A DNA stretch of 6,001 bases from a bacterium (GCA_030596585.1 JAUVJM010000083.1:1-6001), one strand, 5' to 3'. Counted from the first letter of the stretch, positions 1 to 4,989 are shown. The notes: a model not told the origin generated them from the letters alone. Numbers and translations are program-made.

Positions 1-131
1 AACGCCTGACGCCTTAAGTCTATCTCCCACCTGGGTATAAGCGGAGCATTCAAAATAACCACCCGTGCTTCCGTTATTTCTGACAGATAGCGGACTATTT
101 TGTTTGTAATTGTGAAGTTCGGCTTAAACAT
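1..131 (-). CDS. Fic-family protein, N-terminal fragment (continues beyond window start)
   Basis: Reading the minus strand from ATG at 131-129 gives 43 codons plus two bases before the window edge, beginning MFKPNFTITNKIVRYLSEIT and continuing through ARVVILNAPLIPRWEIDLRR. This pattern (short start, xxFTITNKI, a long helix, then a Leu-Arg rich helix) is typical of the N-terminal domain of stand-alone bacterial Fic proteins, which in the full protein precedes a (S/T)xxxE(G/N)N-type inhibitory helix and the HPFxxGNGR AMP-transfer motif. Both of those lie outside the window, so catalytic competence cannot be judged. Fic enzymes usually AMPylate target proteins, and chromosomal copies may be toxin-like or regulatory. 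The start is firm because an in-frame TAA lies four codons upstream. The only purine-rich stretch (AAAGGA) directly abuts the ATG, so the ribosome binding site is poor. It lies 55 bases downstream of tRNA-Gln on the same strand. The family call rests on recognising the N-terminal pattern only. Confidence 0.72.
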   Translation of the reverse strand, partial: MFKPNFTITNKIVRYLSEITEARVVILNAPLIPRWEIDLRRQA

Positions 132-166
132 TCCTTTGATTTAACAACCTCATAATATCAGCTTTT

Positions 167-180
167 CTATTTCGAAATAG
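167..180. repeat. 14-bp perfect palindrome between tRNA-Gln and the Fic gene
   Basis: CTATTTCGAAATAG is a perfect palindrome lying 7 bases beyond the 3' end of the tRNA. On the minus strand it follows the tRNA and is followed by AAAAGC rather than a T-run, so it is not a convincing intrinsic terminator. It could be a 3' processing or end structure of the tRNA transcript. Confidence 0.5.
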
Positions 181-186
181 CAAGAT

Positions 187-260
187 TGGCTGGGGAACCA
201 GGATTCGAACCTGGATTACATGATCCAGAATCACGCGTGTTACCATTACACCATTCCCCA
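187..260 (-). tRNA. tRNA-Gln (anticodon CUG), with encoded CCA
   Basis: The minus strand folds into a complete cloverleaf. It has a 7-bp acceptor stem (260-254 with 197-191), a 4-bp D stem GTGT/ACAC enclosing AATGGTA, and a 5-bp anticodon stem (235-231 with 223-219, one G-U). The 7-base anticodon loop is TTCTGGA, with anticodon CTG at 228-226. A 4-base variable loop and a T arm CCAGG-TTCGAAT-CCTGG follow. The discriminator is G (190) and CCA is encoded (189-187). Anticodon CUG reads CAG, giving glutamine. The weak first pair U1-A72 and discriminator G are classic identity features of bacterial tRNA-Gln and agree with the anticodon. A strong promoter points at it from 423-450. Confidence 0.97.
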
Positions 261-300
261 AAAAACAGTCTTAAGATTTAAGTCGTAAGTTCCCTCCCCC

Positions 301-345
301 GGGCAGCCGCGAGGATCGCCCCTACGCAAAAAAGAAAATTCTTAT
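301..345. repeat. Dispersed-repeat fragment: GC-rich imperfect hairpin plus A-rich tail
   Basis: Bases 301-322 can fold as GGGC...GCCC with an inner CC/GG pair closing a GCGA tetraloop. They end in CGCCCCTAC (317-325), related to GACCCCTAC and its inverse GTAGGGGAC in the spacer after the dehydrogenase gene. The tail ACGCAAAAAAGAAAATTC followed by TTATAG resembles GCGCAAAAAGGAAATTCC followed by TATATAA at 4957-4981. The shared order of a CCCCTAC-type palindrome followed by this tail suggests two degenerate copies of one dispersed element. Confidence 0.5.
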
Positions 346-386
346 AGATTCTTCGCTTCGCTCAGAATGACACAGGGTTCACTAAG
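346..386. repeat. Dispersed-repeat fragment (TTCTTCGCTTCGCTCAG... type)
   Basis: The stretch contains TTCTTCGCTTCGCTCAGAAT followed by GACACAGGGTTCACTAAG. A diverged copy is visible at about 3643-3679, where TTCGCTTACTCGAAGAAT is followed by AAACAGAGTTCACTGAG. Elements containing GTCATTCTGAGCGAAGCGAAG on the other strand are common as interspersed non-coding repeats in many bacterial genomes. No coding potential is seen. Confidence 0.6.
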
Positions 387-422
387 TATTTTACCTTCAT
401 GCCCCGTGCTCCATGCCGATGT

Positions 423-450
423 ATTATAACAGAATACACCGCCCTGCCAA
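423..450 (-). promoter_or_regulatory. Sigma70-type promoter, minus strand, driving tRNA-Gln
   Basis: On the minus strand TTGGCA (450-445; five of six consensus bases) is followed by a 16-base spacer and a perfect TATAAT (428-423). The spacer ends in TGT, making an extended -10 (TGnTATAAT). The predicted transcription start is near 416, giving a leader of about 155 bases before the tRNA 5' end at 260. Nothing else on this strand lies between, so tRNA-Gln and possibly the Fic gene beyond it are the likely targets. Confidence 0.65.
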
Positions 451-500
451 GCATAAAGTTTAGTAATCTGACAATTTCGCATCAATTTCTCATCATAGCC

Positions 501-529
501 TTGCACTGGCAGGATTTGTGTTATATAAT
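501..529 (+). promoter_or_regulatory. Sigma70-type promoter for the transketolase operon
   Basis: TTGCAC (501-506) and a perfect TATAAT (524-529) are separated by 17 bases. The -10 is consensus and the spacing ideal, while the -35 matches only TTG. Predicted start is near 535-537, giving a leader of about 160 bases that contains the inverted repeat at 572-639. The 12-mer TATATAATTGCA covering this -10 (522-533) recurs exactly over the -10 proposed for the aminotransferase gene (4975-4986). Confidence 0.55.
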
Positions 530-571
530 TGCAGACCTACAGAACACAGATAATCGCAAATGACAATCTTG

Positions 572-639
572 TTGTCATTGCGAGCGTAAGCGAAGCAAAC
601 CCAGGGATTGCTTTGTCGCTTTGCTCCTCGCAATGACAA
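572..639. repeat. Inverted repeat in the transketolase leader (dispersed palindromic element)
   Basis: TTGTCATTGCGAG (572-584) is perfectly complementary to CTCGCAATGACAA (627-639). The inner parts (GCGTAAGCGAAGCAAACC and GGATTGCTTTGTCGCTTTGC) pair imperfectly, forming one long hairpin. Sequences of the form GTCATTGCGAG...GCGAAGCAATC...CTCGCAATGAC are familiar as dispersed palindromic repeats in many unrelated bacterial genomes and look like small non-autonomous elements. It lies within the predicted 5' leader of transketolase mRNA, 40 bases before the ribosome binding site. Confidence 0.8.
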
Positions 640-678
640 TGTCACTACTAAATTTTGAGAAGAGCCAAAAATAAGAAG

Positions 679-684
679 AGGAGG
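679..684 (+). promoter_or_regulatory. Ribosome binding site of transketolase, unusually distant
   Basis: AGGAGG is a perfect Shine-Dalgarno core, but 13 bases separate it from the ATG at 698, longer than the usual 5-9. An in-frame ATT at 695-697 would shorten this only slightly. No other ATG/GTG/TTG in frame lies closer, so 698 is kept as the start. Confidence 0.7.
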
Positions 685-697
685 ATATAATTCAATT

Positions 698-2758
698 ATG
701 GACCAGAAAAAGGTGAATGGACAGCAGAAAACAGCCGAGGAATTCGGCAGGGACTTTTCGGGGGAAGAGTTGGAAGAACTAGCAGTTAACACAATCAGAG
801 CTCTGAGTATGGACGCCGTGCAGAAAGCATCATCGGGACATCCGGGTCTGCCCATGGGTGCCGCCGATTTTGCCTATGTGCTCTGGACGAAATTCCTGAA
901 GCATGCGCCCTCAAACCCGGGATGGCCAGACAGGGACAGATTCGTCCTCTCAGCCGGACATGGGTCGATGCTCCTCTACAGCCTTTTGCATCCCTTCGGA
1001 TACGGGTTAAGTCTTGATGACCTGAAAAACTTCAGGCAGTGGGGAAGCCTGACACCGGGACATCCCGAATACGGACTGACGCCCGGCGTAGAAACGACAA
1101 CCGGTCCGCTGGGACAGGGATTTGCCAACGGCGTGGGCATGGCATTAGCCGAACGTATTCTGGCAGGCATTTCTAACGACACAGGCTCAAGCATCGTTGA
1201 CCATTACACTTATGCACTGGTCAGTGACGGAGATATCATGGAAGGTATCTCTCACGAGGCGGCATCCCTGGCAGGACACTGGGGACTGGGCAGGATTATT
1301 TACTTTTACGATTCGAACCGGATCACGATTGAAGGTTCAACTGATTTAGCATTCAGCGAGGACGTGAAAAAACGTTTTGAAAGCTACGACTGGCACACGG
1401 TTGAAATTGACGGCCATGACCGGAAAGCTATCGCCCGGGCTATTGAAGAATGCCAGAAAGAGAAAAACAAACCAAGTCTCATAATCGGGCATACACACAT
1501 TGCCAAAGGAAGCCCGAACAAACAGGATACGGCAGGCTCGCATGGTGAGCCGCTCGGTGAAGAGGAAATCGAAGCCACCAAAAAGAACTTAGGGTTTCCT
1601 CCCTCCCCCGCCTTCCTTGTGCCGGATGCAATCAAGGAACTTTTCAAGAAAAGAGTGTCAGAACTTGAATCCGGGTACAGAAAATGGCAGGAAGGTTTCA
1701 GCCAGTGGTCGAAAGCCAATCCCGGCAAACGCAAACAGTGGGATTGCTTTATGGAAAGGAAACTGCCCGATGATCTTGCTTCACACTTGCCCAAGTTCAA
1801 ACCCGGCGAGGCAATTGCTACACGCAATGCATCAGGCACGGTACTGCAAGCTCTCGGCAAGATTCTCCCGAACCTCGTCGGCGGCTCGGCAGACCTGGCT
1901 CCCTCAACCAAAACGATTATGAAAGACCTGAGCTCGGTAGGGCGGCATGAATTCGGGGGACGCAACATCCACTTTGGGATCAGGGAGCATGGGATGGGCA
2001 GTATTCTCAACGGACTTTCCGTTCACGGAGGAATTATCCCCTACGGTGCCACTTTCTTCGTGTTCTCGGATTACATGCGCCCCTCACTGCGTTTGGCGGC
2101 TATGATGAAACAGCCTGTGATTCTCGTGTATACCCACGACAGCATATTTGTCGGCGAAGACGGCCCGACCCATGAGCCCGTGGAGCAGTTGACTTCACTG
2201 CGAGCCATTCCCGGAATGACTGTCATAAGACCTGCAGATGCGCCGGAGACGGCAGTCGCCTGGCACGCAGCTCTGGAGATGAGGGAAGGACCAACAGCCC
2301 TGATACTCTCCCGCCAGAAACTGCCGGTCCTCGATAGAAGTCAAGGTCTGGCTCCGGCAGAAGGCTTGCGCCAGGGAGCTTATATCCTTGCCGGCGCTGA
2401 AATAGATAAGCCGGATATTCTTCTCATTGCTTCAGGCTCGGAAGTTCACATAGCTCTTGAAGCACGCCGCACACTTGCTGAAAAAGGAATAAAGAGCCGG
2501 GTAGTAAGCATGCCGAGTTGGGAACTCTTCGAATGCCAGCCCGTTGAATACCGGAGAAAAGTCATCCCTCCAGACCTGAAACCGAGGCTGGCTATTGAAG
2601 CCGGCATTACTCTCGGGTGGGAAAAATACGCCGGTGACTCGGGCGAGATTCTCGGCATAAACCATTTCGGTGCTTCTGCCCCGTACGAGACACTCGCAAA
2701 GGAATTTGGCTTCACAGCCGAGACAATTGTCAATAGAGCCATGAAGATGTTATCATGA
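698..2758 (+). CDS. tkt: Transketolase
   Basis: This 686-residue protein is a thiamine-diphosphate enzyme that moves two-carbon ketol units between sugar phosphates in the non-oxidative pentose phosphate pathway in the cytoplasm. All key motifs are present in order. They are SGHPG with His48, SAGHG with His88, PGHPE with His122 and GPLGQG (136-141). The ThDP/Mg motif is SDGDIMEG (176-183) followed by YDSN (204-207), and SHG has His282. The catalytic glutamate is in GIREHGMG (Glu430), and the pyrimidine-domain motif THDSIFVGEDGPTHEP (479-494) has His480, Asp488 and His492. The SDGD form in place of GDG is a common family variant. At 686 residues it is slightly longer than the usual ~660 because of about 22 extra N-terminal residues before the conserved EELAVNTIRALSMDAV. 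The TGA stop overlaps the next gene's ATG (ATGA), implying translational coupling. In this setting it may feed pentose phosphates towards arabinose-5-phosphate, the Kdo precursor. Confidence 0.97.
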   Translation: MDQKKVNGQQKTAEEFGRDFSGEELEELAVNTIRALSMDAVQKASSGHPGLPMGAADFAYVLWTKFLKHAPSNPGWPDRDRFVLSAGHGSMLLYSLLHPFGYGLSLDDLKNFRQWGSLTPGHPEYGLTPGVETTTGPLGQGFANGVGMALAERILAGISNDTGSSIVDHYTYALVSDGDIMEGISHEAASLAGHWGLGRIIYFYDSNRITIEGSTDLAFSEDVKKRFESYDWHTVEIDGHDRKAIARAIEECQKEKNKPSLIIGHTHIAKGSPNKQDTAGSHGEPLGEEEIEATKKNLGFPPSPAFLVPDAIKELFKKRVSELESGYRKWQEGFSQWSKANPGKRKQWDCFMERKLPDDLASHLPKFKPGEAIATRNASGTVLQALGKILPNLVGGSADLAPSTKTIMKDLSSVGRHEFGGRNIHFGIREHGMGSILNGLSVHGGIIPYGATFFVFSDYMRPSLRLAAMMKQPVILVYTHDSIFVGEDGPTHEPVEQLTSLRAIPGMTVIRPADAPETAVAWHAALEMREGPTALILSRQKLPVLDRSQGLAPAEGLRQGAYILAGAEIDKPDILLIASGSEVHIALEARRTLAEKGIKSRVVSMPSWELFECQPVEYRRKVIPPDLKPRLAIEAGITLGWEKYAGDSGEILGINHFGASAPYETLAKEFGFTAETIVNRAMKMLS

Positions 2759-3504
2759 AGCCAAAAAACAGAATAGTTGCGATTATTCCGGCAAGATATT
2801 GCTCAACGCGTTTCAAAGGGAAACCCCTGACTGACATCGCTGGCAAGCCTATGATTGAGTGGACTTACTGCCATGCAAAGAAAGCGAGAATTCTTGAAAG
2901 AGTAATTGTCGCAACGGATGACAGACGAATCTTCGACGTCGTCAGAGGCTTTGGCGGGGAAGTCTGCCTTACGTCTCCAAAACACAAGTCCGGGACAGAT
3001 AGGGTAGCAGAAGTTGCCGGCAAATTGAAGATGGGAAAAGACGGAATCGTTGTGAACATACAGGCAGACGAACCGCTTCTTGAGAGCGTGACGATTAGCC
3101 GGCTCGTCAAGCCACTCATAAGAGATAAGACGCTTGAGATGAGCACAATGAGCTACCGGATAAGGAAAAAGGAAGAGATTGACAATCCAAACATAGTGAA
3201 GGTTGTGGTAGATAGGAAAGGCTATGCGCTTTATTTCTCACGCTCGCTTATTCCACATGCCGATAAACCAGGCAGGAAAACATTTTACAAACATCTTGGC
3301 TTGTATGCCTACCGTCGGGATTTTCTCCTGAAATTTGCACGGATGGTCCCAACCGAACTTGAGAAAAGAGAAAGGCTCGAACAACTCCGGGCGCTTGAAA
3401 ACGGACACAGGATTAAGGTGATCGAATCACAATTCGACCCCGTAGAGGTCGACACGCCGCAGGACGTTTTCAAAGTCCTGAAAGAACTAAAAAGCAGACG
3501 TTAA
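2755..3504 (+). CDS. kdsB: CMP-Kdo synthetase-type cytidylyltransferase (Kdo or Kdo8N)
   Basis: This 249-residue protein is of normal KdsB length. It couples CTP with Kdo (or, in Shewanella-like systems, the 8-amino analogue) to give the CMP-sugar used by the Kdo transferase on lipid A; it acts in the cytoplasm. Visible motifs are the nucleotide-binding loop IPARYCSTRFKGKPL (11-25, with Arg14, Arg19 and Lys23), AGKPMI (29-34), ATDD (53-56), SGTDR (79-83), and VNIQADEPL (100-108) with the metal-binding Asp105. Further motifs are KHLGLYAYRRDFL (179-191), LEQLRALENG (208-217) and VDTPQD (232-237) with the second metal ligand Asp233. Family members usually have LPGKPL and QGDEP, so FKGKPL and QADEP are mild variants. 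The ATG overlaps the transketolase stop by four bases and no strong ribosome binding site precedes it, so coupling is likely. The two following genes suggest the 8-amino sugar as substrate; that preference cannot be read from the sequence alone. Confidence 0.92.
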   Translation: MKPKNRIVAIIPARYCSTRFKGKPLTDIAGKPMIEWTYCHAKKARILERVIVATDDRRIFDVVRGFGGEVCLTSPKHKSGTDRVAEVAGKLKMGKDGIVVNIQADEPLLESVTISRLVKPLIRDKTLEMSTMSYRIRKKEEIDNPNIVKVVVDRKGYALYFSRSLIPHADKPGRKTFYKHLGLYAYRRDFLLKFARMVPTELEKRERLEQLRALENGHRIKVIESQFDPVEVDTPQDVFKVLKELKSRR

Positions 3505-3520
3505 ACCTCAGGCTACAGAC

Positions 3521-3566
3521 TTCAGACCAAAAACTACAGATAAACAACTGAAATCTGTGGTCTGAA
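3521..3566 (+). other. Imperfect hairpin just after kdsB
   Basis: TTCAGACC (3521-3528) pairs with GGTCTGAA (3559-3566), and ACAGAT (3536-3541) pairs with ATCTGT (3553-3558). A 7-base bulge AAAAACT lies on the 5' side and the loop is 11 bases. There is no T-run after it, so it is more likely an RNA stability or processing element, or a repeat relic, than a terminator. Its 3' arm runs into the first copy of the 16-base direct repeat. Confidence 0.5.
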
Positions 3567-3616
3567 CGGAAAGGAGTCTTGTAAATATTACTGTTCGAGC
3601 TTGTCGAGAACCTGTG

Positions 3617-3636
3617 TCGAGAAATCATCTTCTCGA
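3617..3636. repeat. 7-bp stem hairpin within the insert
   Basis: TCGAGAA (3617-3623) and TTCTCGA (3630-3636) are perfect complements around a 6-base loop ATCATC. It lies inside the segment bracketed by the 16-base direct repeats and is followed by the dispersed-repeat fragment. Confidence 0.55.
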
Positions 3637-3642
3637 TGCGCT

Positions 3643-3679
3643 TTCGCTTACTCGAAGAATAAACAGAGTTCACTGAGCT
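3643..3679. repeat. Dispersed-repeat fragment, diverged copy of 346-386
   Basis: TTCGCTTACTCGAAGAAT and AAACAGAGTTCACTGAG align with TTCGCTTCGCTCAGAAT and ACACAGGGTTCACTAAG near 352-386. The shared order and spacing over more than 30 bases make common origin likely. Confidence 0.5.
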
Positions 3680-3694
3680 TTCACTCTGAACGGA

Positions 3695-3700
3695 AAGGAG
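3695..3700 (+). promoter_or_regulatory. Ribosome binding site fixing the dehydrogenase start
   Basis: AAGGAG, within GGAAAGGAG, lies 8 bases before ATG 3709. This spacing, and the fact that the family homology begins at this ATG, decides against the in-frame TTG at 3601. Confidence 0.85.
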
Positions 3701-3708
3701 ATTTAACA

Positions 3709-4863
3709 ATGCGTAAAATTTCTAATTTTCAAATTGTGCCGGAAATTATTTTTGGGGAAGGAGCGGCATCACAGTTGGGAAGTGCCGCAAAGAAATTCGG
3801 CAGCAGGGTATTGCTCGTCGTTGACCCTGCCATCGTTAAAGCAAAACTGCTTGAACCTCTAACTGCCCCGCTTCGCAGTGAAGGGCTCCGGGTCTTCACA
3901 TTTTCTGATGTGGAACCCGAACCGTGGGTAGAAACAGCGGACGAGGCAGGTAGAATAGCGCGGGAAGAAAAATGTGACAGTGTTATCGGCGCCGGCGGCG
4001 GGAGTGCTATGGACGTCGCCAAGGCGGCAGCCGTCCTTGCCACAAATCCGGGCAAAGCCAGCGACTACCAGGGACTGGACCTCGTCAAGAAACCGGGGCT
4101 GGCAAAAATAATGGTTCCCACTACAGCAGGAACAGGAAGCGAAGTCACTTTCACGAGCGTTCTCTCCAGGAAAAAACCAAAAATGAAAGCCGGAATCAAC
4201 GGGAAATACTTGTTTCCTGAGATTGCCGTTCTTGACCCGGCGCTCACGCTTACTGTTCCGCCATTAGTAACAGCCACCACCGGGATGGACGCTCTGACGC
4301 ATGCCATAGAAGCATACACATCCCTCCAGGCAAGCCCGATGTCGGACACAACTGCCAGGGAAGCAATCAAACTAATAGGAGCAAATCTGAGAACTGCAGT
4401 TCACGAAGGCGAGAACTTGACTGCCCGCTCGAACATGCTCCTTGGAAGTTTGCTTGCGGGAACTGCTATCGCAAACGCAGGTGTGGGAGCTGTGCATGCT
4501 CTTGCTTATCCCCTCGGAGGAAGCTTCCGCGTTCCACATGGCACTGCTAACGGGCTATTGCTGTCCTATGTGATGCAATTCAACGTGAGCGGATGCGCTG
4601 AGAAATACGCAGACGTGGCGCTGCTGCTGGGCATGTCAGATAACGGGGACAAGCCTGATATCCTTGCCGGAAGGGCAATCTCGGCAGTCACGAAACTGGG
4701 AGAGGACATCAAAATCCCCCGCAGACTCCGCGAGTTAAACATAGAAGAGAAATACTTTCCTGAAATGGCAGATTCGGCTATGAAAGTCAGCCGTCCCCTC
4801 GAGAATAATCCGAGGAAGGTAGGTAAGGAAGAAGCCATCGCTATATACGCGGAAGCCCTTTAG
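3709..4863 (+). CDS. kdnB: Iron-type (group III) alcohol dehydrogenase family protein, probable Kdo 8-oxidase
   Basis: This 384-residue protein is of normal length for the metal-dependent group III alcohol dehydrogenase fold. The N-terminal dinucleotide-binding half has VLLVVDP (34-40), GAGGGSAMD (94-102) and PTTAGTGSE (137-145). The C-terminal metal-binding half has GMDALTHAIEAY (192-203), VHALAYPLGG (262-271) and RVPHGTANG (274-282), so the ligands are predicted as Asp194, His198, His263 and His277. Position 267 is Tyr where many relatives have His. The neighbours identify a likely role: in Shewanella oneidensis the protein of this family next to kdsB and a DegT aminotransferase is KdnB. 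It oxidises the C8 hydroxyl of Kdo, reportedly with a metal and molecular oxygen rather than NAD(P)+. Other members act on lactaldehyde, 1,3-propanediol, butanol and similar alcohols, so substrate is inferred from context only. A good ribosome binding site precedes it, with no clear promoter of its own. Confidence 0.78.
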   Translation: MRKISNFQIVPEIIFGEGAASQLGSAAKKFGSRVLLVVDPAIVKAKLLEPLTAPLRSEGLRVFTFSDVEPEPWVETADEAGRIAREEKCDSVIGAGGGSAMDVAKAAAVLATNPGKASDYQGLDLVKKPGLAKIMVPTTAGTGSEVTFTSVLSRKKPKMKAGINGKYLFPEIAVLDPALTLTVPPLVTATTGMDALTHAIEAYTSLQASPMSDTTAREAIKLIGANLRTAVHEGENLTARSNMLLGSLLAGTAIANAGVGAVHALAYPLGGSFRVPHGTANGLLLSYVMQFNVSGCAEKYADVALLLGMSDNGDKPDILAGRAISAVTKLGEDIKIPRRLRELNIEEKYFPEMADSAMKVSRPLENNPRKVGKEEAIAIYAEAL

Positions 4864-4873
4864 ATAAATTAAC

Positions 4874-4893
4874 GGGTCAGGCATGCCTGACCC
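4874..4893. repeat. Perfect 20-bp palindrome after kdnB
   Basis: GGGTCAGGCA is followed at once by its complement TGCCTGACCC, centred on GCATGC, starting 10 bases after the kdnB stop. It is followed by CCTACATCTGAAAAAAATAAA, with no T-run, so as a plus-strand terminator it is atypical. It is related in inverted orientation to the palindrome at 4925-4944. Confidence 0.8.
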
Positions 4894-4924
4894 CTACATC
4901 TGAAAAAAATAAATAATCCCGTAG

Positions 4925-4944
4925 GGGACGGGCATGCCCGTCCC
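4925..4944. repeat. Second perfect 20-bp palindrome, GCATGC-centred
   Basis: GGGACGGGCA is followed by TGCCCGTCCC. Together with the flanking GTAGGGG (4921-4927) it mirrors CCCCTAC (4891-4897, one base shared with the first palindrome's end region), so the two elements could also pair with each other as one larger hairpin with a 23-base A-rich loop. No T-run follows on the plus strand. It lies between kdnB and the promoter proposed for the aminotransferase. Confidence 0.8.
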
Positions 4945-4954
4945 GCTAATAAAG

Positions 4955-4982
4955 TTGCGCAAAAAGGAAATTCCTATATAAT
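4955..4982 (+). promoter_or_regulatory. Possible sigma70-type promoter for the aminotransferase gene
   Basis: TTGCGC (4955-4960), a 16-base spacer and a perfect TATAAT (4977-4982) fit a sigma70-type promoter. The -35 matches only TTG. Predicted start is near 4989, giving a leader of about 50 bases. The segment resembles the degenerate tail at 324-350, where the -10 equivalent is TATAGA, so the promoter may be carried by a dispersed repeat. Confidence 0.5.
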
Positions 4983-4989
4983 TGCATTA

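Larger units (their letters stand above)
261..697. other. 437-base gene-free spacer between tRNA-Gln and transketolase
   Basis: I find no credible coding region here on either strand; an open frame on the minus strand across 493-855 only translates an inverted repeat and the shadow of the transketolase start. The spacer contains, in order, a small inverted repeat CTTAA-gat-TTAAG (270-282) just upstream of the tRNA, a GC-rich fragment ending CGCCCCTAC (301-325), an A-rich tail (326-345), a dispersed-repeat fragment (346-386), a minus-strand promoter (423-450), a plus-strand promoter (501-529), a long inverted repeat (572-639) and the transketolase ribosome binding site (679-684). It therefore serves as a divergent regulatory region that has accumulated repeats. 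Confidence 0.8.
3561..3700 (+). repeat. 16-base direct repeat containing a ribosome binding site, bracketing a repeat insert
   Basis: TCTGAACGGAAAGGAG occurs at 3561-3576 and again, identically, at 3685-3700 (offset 124). The second copy supplies the ribosome binding site of the dehydrogenase. The first is followed by TTG-TAA and no usable gene start. The 108 bases between (3577-3684) contain dispersed-repeat-like sequence, including GTTCGAGCTTGTCGAGAAC and the TTCGCTTACTCGAAGAAT fragment. The arrangement resembles insertion of a small element with duplication of the target. Confidence 0.7.
3505..3708. other. 204-base spacer between kdsB and the dehydrogenase gene, repeat-rich
   Basis: I see no gene here. 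An open frame running into the dehydrogenase from TTG at 3601 translates repeat sequence and has no family counterpart. The spacer holds an imperfect hairpin (3521-3566), two copies of a 16-base sequence (3561-3576 and 3685-3700), a 7-bp hairpin (3617-3636) and a dispersed-repeat fragment (about 3643-3679). No convincing promoter or T-run terminator is visible, so the dehydrogenase may be read through from the operon promoter. Confidence 0.75.

Noticed and set aside
493..855. Minus-strand open frame of 120 codons before transketolase
   Set aside because: Its C-terminal half translates the inverted repeat at 572-639 and its N-terminal half is antisense to the transketolase start; no family resemblance or ribosome binding site.
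1384..2010. Minus-strand open frame of 208 codons inside transketolase
   Set aside because: Fully antisense to a transketolase with intact motifs; the length is explained by codon usage of the real gene.
3521..3566. Riboswitch upstream of the dehydrogenase
   Set aside because: Only a simple bulged hairpin is visible; no conserved riboswitch core is recognisable, and the arms overlap repeat sequence.
3601..3708. N-terminal extension of the dehydrogenase from TTG 3601
   Set aside because: The added 36 residues translate repeat sequence, family homology begins at ATG 3709, and a good ribosome binding site lies just before 3709 with none before 3601.
4874..4944. Palindromes as intrinsic terminators of the kdsB-kdnB transcript
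   Set aside because: Neither is followed by a T-run on the plus strand; annotated as palindromic repeats instead.
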